The notes beneath the pieces were generated by a model, which was given only the letters and a program-made list of their open reading frames with translations, searched no databases and was not told where the DNA came from. Of a DNA stretch of 64,000 nt, positions 1-8,680 are shown in pieces. Every line of letters begins with the position of its first letter. Positions within the stretch are counted from its first letter, which is position 1. Source of the DNA: Desulfoglaeba alkanexedens ALDC (lineage in GTDB: Bacteria > Desulfobacterota > Syntrophobacteria > Syntrophobacterales > DSM-9756); contig NZ_CP040098.1 in assembly GCF_005377625.1 (NCBI RefSeq), positions 930,001 through 994,000 of the forward strand, written 5' to 3'. A program made the position numbers and the translations under genes.

Positions 1-136
1 ATTGAACATTGAACGTCCAACATCGAATGAAAAACCGGGGCGCATTTATGCCATTGAGCTGTTTTTAAAGATGAACATCGAACATCGAACATTGAACGTC
101 CAACATCGAATGAAAAACCGGGGCGCATTTCCCCTC

Positions 137-218
137 GTTCCCAAGCTCTGGCTTGGGAACGGCCTCACCGAAGCTGGAGCTTCTGCACAGTTGTGTTCCC
201 AAGCTGGAGCTTGGGAAC
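137..218. repeat. Two GTTCCCAAGC...GCTTGGGAAC palindromes
   Basis: Palindromic units at 137-160 and 195-218, each able to form a 10-12 bp hairpin. The same module, 134-180, occurs in element B at about 21250-21299 in the opposite orientation relative to the element's arms. Small palindromes of this type are interspersed repeats in many bacterial genomes; no function can be read from the sequence. Confidence 0.85.
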
Positions 219-249
219 AAGAAGCAAGTTCCTTTTTTCCCATTCACTA

Positions 250-336
<87 letters not shown>

Positions 337-414
337 ATTTTTTCCAGTCGATACAGGGAAAAAAACAACTTAGCACTTATGCCCTTCATCCACCGGCGGC
401 GGGCGAACCGCCCC

Positions 415-483
415 GCCGCCTCCCCTCAAGCCGCCTCCCCTCAAGCCGCCTCCCCTCAAGCCGCCTCCCCTCAAGCCGCCTCC
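415..483. repeat. 15-bp tandem repeat, 4.6 copies
   Basis: Unit GCCGCCTCCCCTCAA at 415-429, 430-444, 445-459 and 460-474 plus a partial copy to 483. It overlaps the last codons and stop of the Sir2 gene (stop at 471-473) and extends beyond it, so slippage here would change the region after the stop rather than the enzyme core. Confidence 0.95.
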
Positions 484-1226
484 GGCTCCACCAACCGCGG
501 GAGAATCTCGCCCGCCTTCCCGAGGAGACTGACGTCCAGCATGCTGCTGAACGGAGTGGGTTCCAGGTTGATTTCGGCCACGAACGCTCCGTGTTTTCTG
601 GCGTAGAGCCCCATGGAAGCGGCCGGCTGGACCACGGCCGATGTCCCGATCACCAGCATCAGATCGCAGGATCGAAGCCCTTCGTAGACCCTCTCCAGCA
701 CCTCGGGATCCAGCGCCTCCCCGAACCAGACCACGTCGGGCCGAAGCAGCCCACCGCACACACCGCACGTAGGCAGTTCGGGAAGCGGCACACGGCGGTC
801 TTCGGAGGTTACGGCGCAGCGCGTGCAGCGCACCCGCCAGATGTTGCCGTGAAGCTCCAGTACATTGCGGCTTCCGGCCTCTTGGTGCAGGTTGTCGATG
901 TTCTGGGTGACGAGGGTGAAACGGGGAAAGCGCCGCTCCATGGCGGCCAAGGCGCGGTGGCCTGGATTCGGCGAGAGCGGACCCAGCAGCTCCCGCCTCC
1001 AGTTGTAGAACGCCCATACCAGACGCGGGTCTCGGGCGAAAGCTTCCGGGGTGGCGAGATCCACGGCCCGGTGACTCCGCCACAGGCCCCCTTCCCCACG
1101 GAAGGTGGGCACACCGGACTCCGCGGAAACTCCGGCCCCGGTCAGCGCCACCACATGGTGAGCCTGACGGAGCCGTTCCTTGAGTTGAGTCAGGGCGCGT
1201 TCCAGGACGGGATCGCCTGCGCTCAC
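471..1226 (-). CDS. Sir2-family NAD-dependent protein deacylase
   Basis: Predicted sirtuin of 251 aa, the usual length for bacterial CobB-type enzymes; it would remove acyl groups from lysines using NAD+ and release nicotinamide and O-acyl-ADP-ribose in the cytoplasm. Seen in order: the NAD-binding GAGVSAESGVPTFRG motif, TQNIDNLH with the catalytic-region His in LELHGN, a zinc knuckle CTRC...CGVC, and GTSAVVQPAA. The family motif normally reads GIPDFR; here it is GVPTFR, a mild change. I chose the GTG at 1226 because it overlaps the stop of the upstream ATP-grasp gene as GTGA and has GGAGG 8 bp before it; a longer in-frame start exists but would run into that gene. The overlap implies translational coupling. 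Confidence 0.93.
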   Translation of the reverse strand: MSAGDPVLERALTQLKERLRQAHHVVALTGAGVSAESGVPTFRGEGGLWRSHRAVDLATPEAFARDPRLVWAFYNWRRELLGPLSPNPGHRALAAMERRFPRFTLVTQNIDNLHQEAGSRNVLELHGNIWRVRCTRCAVTSEDRRVPLPELPTCGVCGGLLRPDVVWFGEALDPEVLERVYEGLRSCDLMLVIGTSAVVQPAASMGLYARKHGAFVAEINLEPTPFSSMLDVSLLGKAGEILPRLVEPEAA

Positions 1227-2020
1227 AACGTTCCTCCATCGTCCAGGCGTTTCAGGATCTCGTGGATGTTCAGACACCGCCTATGGAAGCCTTCCAGGCC
1301 GTAAACCATGTTCGCTTCCAGCACGTAGTAGCGGCCGTCATGCCGGCAGATGTCCAGGCCCACTTCGCCGAACCCGCACCGGCAGGCCACATCGCGCGCG
1401 AAATCCAGGGCGTCTTCCGGAATGGCATCGAACACCAGCGAAGCTCCCAGGGAAACATTGTTTCGAAATTCGCCGGGGGGTGCCACCCGCCAGTAGGCGT
1501 GCACCACCCGGCCCGCGATCAGAACCACCCGAAGGTCCCGGTCGATCGGGAGGTATTCCTGGATGTACGCGGGTCGACAGCGCGCCAGGTATCGCTCCAG
1601 GTCCTTTCGGTTTTCGATCCGCCAGACGCCGGAGCCCTGCGAAGATCCCAGGGGATCTTTCGCGATGAAGGGGTACGTGAAATCGCTGAGGATGCAGGGG
1701 CTCCGACGCCTTCCGTAATAGACTTTCGTCCTGGGATGCGAAACGTCGAGAAGCTGGAACAAGCCGGTCTGCCGGATCTTGTTTCCCATGAATTCGTAAT
1801 AGTTCCGCGGAAAGACGTCCTTTCCGGTGGAAAGGAAGAACGTCTCGTAAAGCCGGCTCGGATAGTAGATCTTGGCGGCACCGCGGATCAGGTCCCGCTC
1901 CTCCCCGGAATAGTCCTCCCAGTTGGGCCGGACCCCCAGGCACCTGAAGGACGGGCACCCCCGCGGCCTCTTACCCAGGGAGACTTTCTCACGACCCGAT
2001 CCTGAACCGCCACGCTTCAT
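1223..2020 (-). CDS. ATP-grasp family protein (RimK-like)
   Basis: Predicted ATP-grasp ligase; such enzymes activate a carboxylate with ATP and join it to an amine or thiol. Seen: a lysine plus glycine-rich nucleotide loop (PFIAKDPLGSSQGSG), an IQEYLPIDRDLRV segment, and a C-terminal EVGLDICRHDGRYYVLEANMVYG that supplies the metal-binding acidic and Asn residues (family pattern E...N). The substrate is unknown. It shares a 4-bp overlap with the Sir2 gene, so the two are very likely one operon and may act on the same modification. The start is uncertain: ATG at 2020 has GGAG 11 bp upstream, while a GTG at 2104 would add 28 low-complexity residues. Confidence 0.8.
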   Translation of the reverse strand: MKRGGSGSGREKVSLGKRPRGCPSFRCLGVRPNWEDYSGEERDLIRGAAKIYYPSRLYETFFLSTGKDVFPRNYYEFMGNKIRQTGLFQLLDVSHPRTKVYYGRRRSPCILSDFTYPFIAKDPLGSSQGSGVWRIENRKDLERYLARCRPAYIQEYLPIDRDLRVVLIAGRVVHAYWRVAPPGEFRNNVSLGASLVFDAIPEDALDFARDVACRCGFGEVGLDICRHDGRYYVLEANMVYGLEGFHRRCLNIHEILKRLDDGGTL

Positions 2021-2370
2021 GCCGGGTGAAACTCCATCCGGAATAGGACCATCGCCCGCCCGCGCCTTCGAATCCCCGTCATGGTGAGCCCCCTTCGGGT
2101 GCACGGCAGCCTCGTCGAAGCCGGTTGGGACGGCTTCGGGCTTCGCCGTGCCGGGGCGCGGCGGAGGCCGCAGGAACTCACGGGCTCATCCTCCTCACCG
2201 GGCGGACATCGGCCCCTTGATTTTGAACTGAAAATCTAGGACAAATCAGGAGCGTTGTGAAGCCCTTGCCGCAGGGTTTATAGAGCGAAGCAACCGGCGC
2301 CGGAGTCAGGGGCCCCGCCGCCCTCGGGAAACCGGCGGCCCCAAGGTTCCATGCCAGGAAGACGCGAGCC
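2021..2370. other. Intergenic region between divergent genes
   Basis: No gene seen. It separates the minus-strand ATP-grasp gene from the plus-strand flavodoxin-like gene and holds one weak plus-strand promoter candidate listed separately. The stretch after 2220 is more AT-rich than its surroundings. Confidence 0.6.
2255..2284 (+). promoter_or_regulatory. Weak sigma-70-type promoter candidate
   Basis: TTGTGA at 2255-2260 and TATAGA at 2279-2284 with an 18-bp spacer, about 87 bp before the flavodoxin-like gene. Each hexamer matches consensus at four of six positions, so this is only a candidate. Confidence 0.3.
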
Positions 2371-2970
2371 ATGACCAGAATCGTCGCCATCTACGGAAGC
2401 CCCCGAAGGAACGGTAACACCTCGATGCTTCTACGGAGCGCCGTTTCGGCGGCACGGGACGAAGGCGCCGTGGTGGAGGAGTTCGTTCTTCGAGATCTCA
2501 GGATTTCGCCCTGTCTCGAAATCTACGCTTGCAAGGAGAAGGGGGAATGCGCCATCCAGGACGATTTTCAGCAGGTCGCTCGATCCATGCTGAACGCCCA
2601 GGGGATCATGCTGGCGTCGCCGATCTTCTTTTACACGGTGAGCGCCCACACCAAGGCGTTCATGGACCGCTGCCAGTCGCTCTGGGTCAAGCGCTACTGG
2701 ATCGACCGGATTCCCTTCGGCATACGGCATTACGCCAGGAAGGGGCTCTTCGTTTCCGTTGGGGCGACCACCGGAAAGCGGCTCTTCGACGGCACCCTCC
2801 TCACGGTCCGATATTTCTTCGACGCCGTGGACACGGAACTGTGGGGGACCTTGCTCTACCGGGAATTGGACCTGGAAGGCGACGTCCTCAAACACCCGGA
2901 TTACCTCACGTCCGCCTACCTGAAGGGCAGGGAAATGGCGATGACTTTGAAGGAAGCCGATTCCGGCTGA
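2371..2970 (+). CDS. Flavodoxin-fold NAD(P)H-dependent FMN reductase family protein
   Basis: A 199-aa cytoplasmic protein of the FMN reductase/iron-sulfur flavoprotein family, expected to bind FMN and pass electrons from NAD(P)H to an unknown acceptor. Seen: the N-terminal phosphate-binding loop GSPRRNGNTSMLL (residues about 9-21), the ASPIFFYTVSAHTKAFMDR segment typical of this fold, and a C-terminal extension. Only two cysteines lie in the middle region (SPCLEIYACKEKGEC), close to the cluster region of iron-sulfur flavoproteins, but the full four-cysteine pattern is not clear. ATG with AGGAAG upstream. It precedes the ABC exporter pair by about 50 bp on the same strand and may be co-transcribed. 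Confidence 0.85.
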   Translation: MTRIVAIYGSPRRNGNTSMLLRSAVSAARDEGAVVEEFVLRDLRISPCLEIYACKEKGECAIQDDFQQVARSMLNAQGIMLASPIFFYTVSAHTKAFMDRCQSLWVKRYWIDRIPFGIRHYARKGLFVSVGATTGKRLFDGTLLTVRYFFDAVDTELWGTLLYRELDLEGDVLKHPDYLTSAYLKGREMAMTLKEADSG

Positions 2971-3019
2971 GCCGCCGTCGGCCTTGTCCCCTGTTCCCCC
3001 TTGTTTCGAAGGTGTGATT

Positions 3020-4795
3020 TTGACCGATTCCGACCGCGGACGGCACCGACTCCGAAGAGCTCTGGGGCTTCTGAGCCCGTTTTTCCGGCGCTACGGCCTG
3101 AGACTCACCGCTGGATGCCTGGCGCTGATCACCGTCGATTTCATCCAGCTCTGGATTCCACGGATCATCAAGAGCGCGGTGGACAGCCTGCAGGAAGGTT
3201 CCGCGTCTTCGGAGAGCCTCCTGCACCATGGCGGCCTGATTCTCCTCCTTTCCATCGCCGTCGCCGCGCTGCGCTTCCTCTGGCGCTATTTCATTCTGGG
3301 ATTTTCGCGGTATCTCGAACGAGACATCCGCAATTCCATGGTTTCACACGTCATCACCCTGGATCGCACTTTCTTTCAGAAACGACCGGCCGGCGAAATC
3401 ATGGCGCTCTCGTCCAACGACCTCGCCTCCGTTCAATTGGCCTGCGGCATGGGCCTGGTGGCCTTCACCGACGCGGTGGTCATGACCGTTGCGGCGCTGG
3501 CGTTCATGGCTTACATCCACCCGGGCCTCACCGCCATCGCGATGGCCCCGATGCCCGTCTTGGCGGTCCTCACCCGCTTTCTCGCGGCCCGCCTGCACCA
3601 CCGGTTTCGCCGGGTCCAGGAACTTTTTTCCCATCTCACCGAGTTCACCCGCAATTGCCTGGCTTCCTTGAGGCTCATCAAGGCCTACACACAGGAACGC
3701 GTTCAATTGGAACGATTCGACCGACTGGGGCGCGCTTACATCCGAAACAACCTAAAGCTGGCGGCCATCCAGGGAACGCTCTTTCCCATGTCCGGATTCA
3801 TCGGCAACATGAGCCTTCTTCTGGTGCTTTTCTTCGGAGGCCGGCTGACCATCCGGGAAACCATCACGGCCGGTGATTTTGTGGCCTTCATCAACTACCT
3901 GTTCATGCTGACCTGGCCTATGATGGCCCTGGGCTGGGTGGCGAACCTGTTTCAGCGCGGGGTGACGTCCTTGGAACGGATCCGGGACCTTCTGGAAGAA
4001 AGGCCCGCGCTGCGGGATCCGCTTCACCCGGTGACCTTGCCGGTTGTGCGGGGACAGCTCCGGATTCGGAACCTCACCTTCACCTACCCTGGAACGCGGG
4101 AACCGGCGCTGAACGAAGTCTCCCTGGAAGCGGGCCGCGGGCTGCTCGGCATCGTGGGCCGGACCGGTTCGGGAAAATCCACCCTCTGCCGGCTGCTCGC
4201 CCGCCTGTACCCGATCCCTGACGGCACGTATTACGTGGACGGGATCGATGTGAACCGCCTCTCGGTCGACGCCGTGCGGAGGCAGATCGCTTATGTGCCG
4301 CAGAACGTGATCCTCTTTTCCGAAAGCATCGCTCAAAACATCGCGCTGGGCCGGCCCGAGGCTTCACGGGAAGAAATCGAATCGGTGGCCCGGGCCGCCG
4401 CCATCCACGAGGAGATCATGGCCATGGAAGAGGGCTACGACACGCGGGTGGGGGAACGGGGCGTGAGGCTTTCAGGCGGTCAACGGCAACGCATCGCCCT
4501 GGCCCGCGCCCTCCTCACCCGAAGGCCCATCCTCATCATCGACGACGGCCTTTCCGCCGTGGACATGGAAACGGAGTACGCGATCGTTCACTCGCTCCGG
4601 TCGTACCTGGAAGGGCGCACGTGCATTATCGTGTCCCACCGGGTCGCCCCGCTTTCCGATGCGGACGAAATAGTCATTTTGGAGGCGGGGCGGGTCGCGG
4701 CCCGTGGAACACACCGCCGGTTGTTGGAAACCAACGGGTTTTACGCCGCCATCGCTCGACACCAGGCAGCCCGCCGGACGGCGGACGGCGCCTGA
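3020..4795 (+). CDS. ABC exporter half-transporter, MdlA-like subunit
   Basis: A 591-aa fusion of a six-helix transmembrane domain (about residues 25-310) and an ATPase domain (about 340-580). Seen: Walker A GRTGSGKST, Q-loop PQN, signature LSGGQRQR, Walker B ending LIIDD, and switch HR. The residue after the Walker B Asp is Asp, not the catalytic Glu, which is typical of one partner of heterodimeric exporters. The next gene starts 19 bp downstream and encodes the partner, so together they form a multidrug- or lipid-type heterodimeric exporter in the inner membrane; the substrate is unknown. I chose TTG at 3020 because GAAGG sits 7 bp upstream; an upstream TTG at 2984 lacks a good ribosome site. 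Confidence 0.88.
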   Translation: MTDSDRGRHRLRRALGLLSPFFRRYGLRLTAGCLALITVDFIQLWIPRIIKSAVDSLQEGSASSESLLHHGGLILLLSIAVAALRFLWRYFILGFSRYLERDIRNSMVSHVITLDRTFFQKRPAGEIMALSSNDLASVQLACGMGLVAFTDAVVMTVAALAFMAYIHPGLTAIAMAPMPVLAVLTRFLAARLHHRFRRVQELFSHLTEFTRNCLASLRLIKAYTQERVQLERFDRLGRAYIRNNLKLAAIQGTLFPMSGFIGNMSLLLVLFFGGRLTIRETITAGDFVAFINYLFMLTWPMMALGWVANLFQRGVTSLERIRDLLEERPALRDPLHPVTLPVVRGQLRIRNLTFTYPGTREPALNEVSLEAGRGLLGIVGRTGSGKSTLCRLLARLYPIPDGTYYVDGIDVNRLSVDAVRRQIAYVPQNVILFSESIAQNIALGRPEASREEIESVARAAAIHEEIMAMEEGYDTRVGERGVRLSGGQRQRIALARALLTRRPILIIDDGLSAVDMETEYAIVHSLRSYLEGRTCIIVSHRVAPLSDADEIVILEAGRVAARGTHRRLLETNGFYAAIARHQAARRTADGA

Positions 4796-4814
4796 CCGTC
4801 CCGGGGAACCGCTC

Positions 4815-6641
4815 ATGCATTACGGTTATGGATACTTCGAAGAAGAACGCTTGGGGCAGATCGGCGATGTCGGCCTGTGGCGGCGGATCCTGAGCTATGT
4901 AAAGCCTTACTGGAAAGCGGTCCTGGCGGCGATCTTGCTGGCTCTGCTCATTTCGGCCGCCGCCCTGAGTCTTCCGTACCTGGTTCGGATCGGGATCGAT
5001 GCATACATCGTCAACGCCGATCCGACCATGGAAGAACGGCTCCGCGGCCTCGCTCACCTCGCCTTGATATTCGCCGCCCTGATGCTGCTCGAATTCACCA
5101 CCAACTTCCTCCAGGTGATGCTCCTGGAACGAACCGGACAGCAGGTCATGCATGAAATCCGCCAGGACCTTTTCGGGCATGTACTGGACCTGGACCTGGC
5201 CTTCTTCAATCGAAACCCTGTGGGCAAACTGGTCACGCGGCTCACAAACGACGTCCAGAACATGCACGAAATGTTCACCTCCGTGATCGTGACCCTCTTC
5301 AACGACGCCGCCAAGATCATCGCCATCCTCGCAATCATGTTCTGGATGCACTGGGAACTGACCCTGATATTGAGCCTGCTCCTGCCGGTCATGGTTTTGA
5401 ACGCCGTGGTTTTCAGCCGGTACGCCCGGGAAGCCTTTCGGGCCATCCGCACGCAGCTGGCGCGGATCAATGCCTTTCTCGAGGAAGTCCTTTCGGGGAT
5501 CACCATCCTGCAGATCTTTTCCCGCGAAAGGGATACAGAAACCCGCTTCCGCCAACTCAACCAGAACTACCTGGACGCCACACTCCATCAGATCCGAGTG
5601 TTCGGTGTTTTCGTCCCCCTGATCGAAGTGCTCAGTTCCACGGCCACGGCCGTCATCATCTGGTACGGTGGGCGGGAAATCCTCCACGGGCGGATGACTC
5701 TCGGTATTCTGGTGGCCTTCCTTTCCTACATGAGGCTTTTTTTTCAGCCGCTTCGGGAACTTTCCGCCAAGTATTCCATCATCCAGTCCGCCATGGCCTC
5801 CGCCGAAAGGATTTTTCAGCTGCTCGAAACCCAAGGCACTGTTCTTCCGCCGAAGACCCCGATGACACTCCCTGATCTTCGGGGCGCCATCACCTTTCGG
5901 GATGTGACCTTCGGCTACAAACCGTCCCAGCCGGTGGTCGACCGCTTGAACTTCCAGGTGGCGCCGGGGGAGACCCTGGCGGTCGTCGGGGCCACCGGCG
6001 CCGGGAAAACCACCCTCATCAATTTACTGGAACGCTTTTACGATCCGGACGCCGGAGAGATTTCCATCGACGGTGCCGATCTCAAGAAGCTGAATCCCGC
6101 GTGGCTGCGCCGTCAGATCGGCCTGGTGATGCAGGACATTTTCATTGTCCCCGGTACCCTTAAGGAAAACATCCTCCTGGACCGATCCCTGACTGACGAC
6201 GCCCTGAATCGCATCATCCACGAAGCCCAACTCACCGGTCTGGTGAACCGACTTCCCCAGGGACCGGAAACCCGGATCGGAGAAGGCGGTATCGACCTTT
6301 CCGCCGGAGAAAAGCAACTCCTTGCCTTCGCCCGGGTGCTCGCTCGAAATCCCCGCATCCTGGTGCTGGACGAGGCCACTTCCAACGTGGACAGTGAAAC
6401 CGAAATGCTCATCGAAAAGGCCATCGCCTCGACCCTCGCCGGCCGAACCAGTATCGTCATTGCTCACCGCCTCTCCACCATTCGGCGAGCGGACCGGATC
6501 CTTGTCATGAACCGCGGCCGGATCGTCGAAGAAGGCACACACACGGCCCTCATGGCTCAGCAAGGACTCTACCATCACCTCCAGAGCCTGCAGTTCCGGA
6601 CGGCGGACCTCGAACCCGGGGCGGCCGCCCGGGAACCATGA
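4815..6641 (+). CDS. ABC exporter half-transporter, MdlB-like subunit
   Basis: A 608-aa partner of the preceding exporter subunit: membrane domain (about residues 25-330) then ATPase domain. Seen: Walker A GATGAGKTT, signature LSAGEKQ (not LSGGQ), Walker B ending LVLDEATSNVDSE with the catalytic Glu intact, and switch AHRLST. The altered signature here and the missing Glu in the partner would fall in the same composite ATP site, leaving one canonical and one degenerate site, which is the known arrangement of heterodimeric exporters such as TM287/288 and BmrCD. ATG at 4815 chosen because upstream in-frame codons overlap the previous gene. Confidence 0.9.
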   Translation: MHYGYGYFEEERLGQIGDVGLWRRILSYVKPYWKAVLAAILLALLISAAALSLPYLVRIGIDAYIVNADPTMEERLRGLAHLALIFAALMLLEFTTNFLQVMLLERTGQQVMHEIRQDLFGHVLDLDLAFFNRNPVGKLVTRLTNDVQNMHEMFTSVIVTLFNDAAKIIAILAIMFWMHWELTLILSLLLPVMVLNAVVFSRYAREAFRAIRTQLARINAFLEEVLSGITILQIFSRERDTETRFRQLNQNYLDATLHQIRVFGVFVPLIEVLSSTATAVIIWYGGREILHGRMTLGILVAFLSYMRLFFQPLRELSAKYSIIQSAMASAERIFQLLETQGTVLPPKTPMTLPDLRGAITFRDVTFGYKPSQPVVDRLNFQVAPGETLAVVGATGAGKTTLINLLERFYDPDAGEISIDGADLKKLNPAWLRRQIGLVMQDIFIVPGTLKENILLDRSLTDDALNRIIHEAQLTGLVNRLPQGPETRIGEGGIDLSAGEKQLLAFARVLARNPRILVLDEATSNVDSETEMLIEKAIASTLAGRTSIVIAHRLSTIRRADRILVMNRGRIVEEGTHTALMAQQGLYHHLQSLQFRTADLEPGAAAREP

Positions 6642-6910
6642 CCCGGCGAATCGCCGGCCGGCCACCGGGAAGGGCGACCGCCGACCGGTGAAGCGGCCGT
6701 GAAGCGTTGCTTTTGAGGCGCTTTGTGAATATGTGTTGGTTTGAAACAGAAACCTGTAGGAGCCGGCTTGCCGGCGATCAGGGTCAGCGCGGCATTGCCG
6801 GTTTTACGGATCGCGGGCAAGCCCGCTCCTACAGGAACAAGGAACCGGAGGCGCGACTTTCACGAGCTTGTTCTTAAACAAGCTCTCTGAATCTCTGAAA
6901 GAGACGGACC
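6642..6910. other. Intergenic region with REP-like pair
   Basis: No gene seen. It contains the REP-like inverted pair at 6753-6835 and leads to the metallophosphoesterase start at 6911. Confidence 0.7.
6753..6835 (-). repeat. REP-like inverted pair, full copy 1
   Basis: Two CCTGTAGGAGCSGGCTTGCC half-sites facing each other, each itself hairpin-forming, separated by about 33 bp. Its reverse complement matches the copy at 13509-13592 almost base for base, including the spacer. This is a BIME-like intergenic repeat family; further partial copies lie at 10971, 22882, 28289 and 47105. Confidence 0.9.
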
Positions 6911-8032
6911 GTGCTGAGATTTCTCCTGTTCTTCCTCGCCATCTACAGCGCCATGCACGCGCTCTTTTTCCTTCGCGTGCACGTGCTGCTCCCTGAAAGG
7001 CGTTCCGCACAATGGGGGTTCGCTCTATTCCTGTTCCTCATGATTCTTGCGCCCATTCTGTGCCGCCTGATGGAGCGGGCGGGCCACGACCTCGCGGCAA
7101 GGATTACGGCCACCGTGGGATACGTTTGGATGGGCTTCATTTTCGTCTCCTTCTGGTTCTGCCTCCTCATGACCCTTTACGACGCACTGGCCTGGACAGG
7201 AGCCAGGCTTCTCCCCCACGCTCCTCCGCTTCTTACAGGAAAAACTCCGGTCCTCGCCATGCTGGCCGCCACGTTGCTGCTTTGCGGCTACGGAGCCTTC
7301 GAAGCCGGACGCATTCGCACCGAGCGGGTCACGCTGACGACCACTAAACTGCCCGCTCATATCCCCCGGCTGACCATCGCTCAGATCACGGATGTCCACC
7401 TGGGCATGATGGCCCGTTCGGGGCGGTTGAAGACCATTCTCGAAAAGGTCGACACCTTGGACCCAGATATCCTGGTATCCACGGGAGACCTGGTCGACGG
7501 ATCCCTGGATCATCTTCCGGAACTGCTGGAGCTCCTTCAGACCGTCCGGCCCCGGTACGGCAAGTTCGCCGTCACGGGGAACCACGAGGTCTATTCCGGG
7601 CTTTCGAAGGCCGCCGCCTTCACCCGGGAAGCCGGCTTCACCGTGCTCCGAAACAGCACCTCCGATCGGGAAACCCCCATCAACATCGTCGGAGTGGACG
7701 ACGCCCCCGTGAATCTCCCCGAAAGGGAAGTCCCCTTACTCCGTATCGCCCGGAATGGAAAATTCACCCTCTATCTGAAGCATCGCCCCCTCATATGCCC
7801 GGAAACCACCGGCTTGTTCGATCTCCAGCTTTCCGGGCACACCCACGCCGGCCAGATGTTTCCTTTCAACTTCGTTGTGGCGCTGCAGTATCCCCTATTG
7901 AAAGGATGGTTTCCCCTGGAAAACGGATCGACCCTCTATACCAGCCGGGGCACCGGGTTCTGGGGCCCGCCCATGCGACTGCTGGCGCCGCCCGAAATCA
8001 CCCTCATCGAACTCGTCCGGGGGTCTTCCTAA
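6911..8032 (+). CDS. Membrane-anchored metallophosphoesterase
   Basis: A 373-aa protein with four or so hydrophobic N-terminal segments (residues 1-135) followed by a calcineurin-like phosphoesterase domain. Seen: the metal-ligand motifs DVHLG, GDLVDG, GNHEVYSG and GHTHAGQ in the normal order and spacing, so both metal sites look intact. The architecture matches the YkoQ/YaeI-type group of membrane metallophosphoesterases, some of which act on lipid-linked phosphates such as UDP-diacylglucosamine; the substrate here is not known. Start is a GTG at 6911 with AGAG about 7 bp upstream. It stands alone after the ABC genes. Confidence 0.88.
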   Translation: MLRFLLFFLAIYSAMHALFFLRVHVLLPERRSAQWGFALFLFLMILAPILCRLMERAGHDLAARITATVGYVWMGFIFVSFWFCLLMTLYDALAWTGARLLPHAPPLLTGKTPVLAMLAATLLLCGYGAFEAGRIRTERVTLTTTKLPAHIPRLTIAQITDVHLGMMARSGRLKTILEKVDTLDPDILVSTGDLVDGSLDHLPELLELLQTVRPRYGKFAVTGNHEVYSGLSKAAAFTREAGFTVLRNSTSDRETPINIVGVDDAPVNLPEREVPLLRIARNGKFTLYLKHRPLICPETTGLFDLQLSGHTHAGQMFPFNFVVALQYPLLKGWFPLENGSTLYTSRGTGFWGPPMRLLAPPEITLIELVRGSS

Positions 8033-8077
8033 TTGCGCCCGGACGGGTTTGAACCCCCTCAGCCGACGCGCCTTGAG

Positions 8078-8099
8078 CCCATCGGGGAGTCCCGATGGG
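8078..8099. other. Perfect hairpin between genes
   Basis: CCCATCGGG, loop GAGT, CCCGATGGG: a perfect 9-bp stem 46 bp after the phosphoesterase stop. There is no U-run, so it is more likely a transcript-end stabiliser or repeat than an intrinsic terminator. Confidence 0.6.
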
Positions 8100-8230
8100 G
8101 TCGGCATGCGTTCAGACGGCCCGCACCCGCGGGGTTGGCTTTTGAAGCCGAATGGGGAAAAATAGTGCCTAAAAAACCTGCTTCACCTATTCGATTCATC
8201 AACTTTCGTCCACCTCAAAGGAGGATCACG

Positions 8231-8587
8231 ATGCGGTGCGACAAGTGCGGTGCAACTTTTCCCCCTGAAGATGCCCTCCACCACGCCGGGCAAACACTTT
8301 GCGAGGACTGCTACCTGGACCTCATGGCGACGCCCAAGGCCTGCGACCCGTGGGCGGTTCACAGCGCGAAGCGAACCGCGGAACAGCAGACGATCCTGAC
8401 GCCCGTTCAAGAGAAAATCTTAGCACTCATTCGGGAAAACGGCCCCCTCACGGCCCAGGAAATCTGCGAGAAAGCGGGCCTCAGTGAAAACGAATTTCAA
8501 CGCAATTTCGCAACACTCCGGCACATGGAGCTCGCCAGAGCGTTTAAAGCCGAGGACGGGGTCCGTTACACGCTTTTTGACAAGTGA
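8231..8587 (+). CDS. Zinc-ribbon plus winged-helix DNA-binding protein
   Basis: A 118-aa cytoplasmic protein. Seen: an N-terminal four-cysteine zinc finger (CDKC...CEDC, residues 3-27), a short linker with a PWAV segment, then a helix-turn-helix (about residues 57-115: LTPVQEKILALI, LTAQEICEKAGLSENEFQRNFATLRHMELARAF) that resembles MarR/ArsR-type winged helices. It probably senses or binds something through the zinc module and regulates transcription, but the target is unknown. ATG chosen because AAAGGAGGATCACG precedes it. It lies just upstream of the small membrane protein on the same strand, about 90 bp apart, so co-regulation is possible. Confidence 0.75.
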   Translation: MRCDKCGATFPPEDALHHAGQTLCEDCYLDLMATPKACDPWAVHSAKRTAEQQTILTPVQEKILALIRENGPLTAQEICEKAGLSENEFQRNFATLRHMELARAFKAEDGVRYTLFDK

Positions 8588-8680
8588 CGTTTTCAAGACG
8601 GGCGCTTGAGGGCTGGAAGTCCCCCTGGGAACCGGGGCTTCGGTTCGTGTTTTCGTGCCGGCGGGCGAAAGGAGAGGGTC

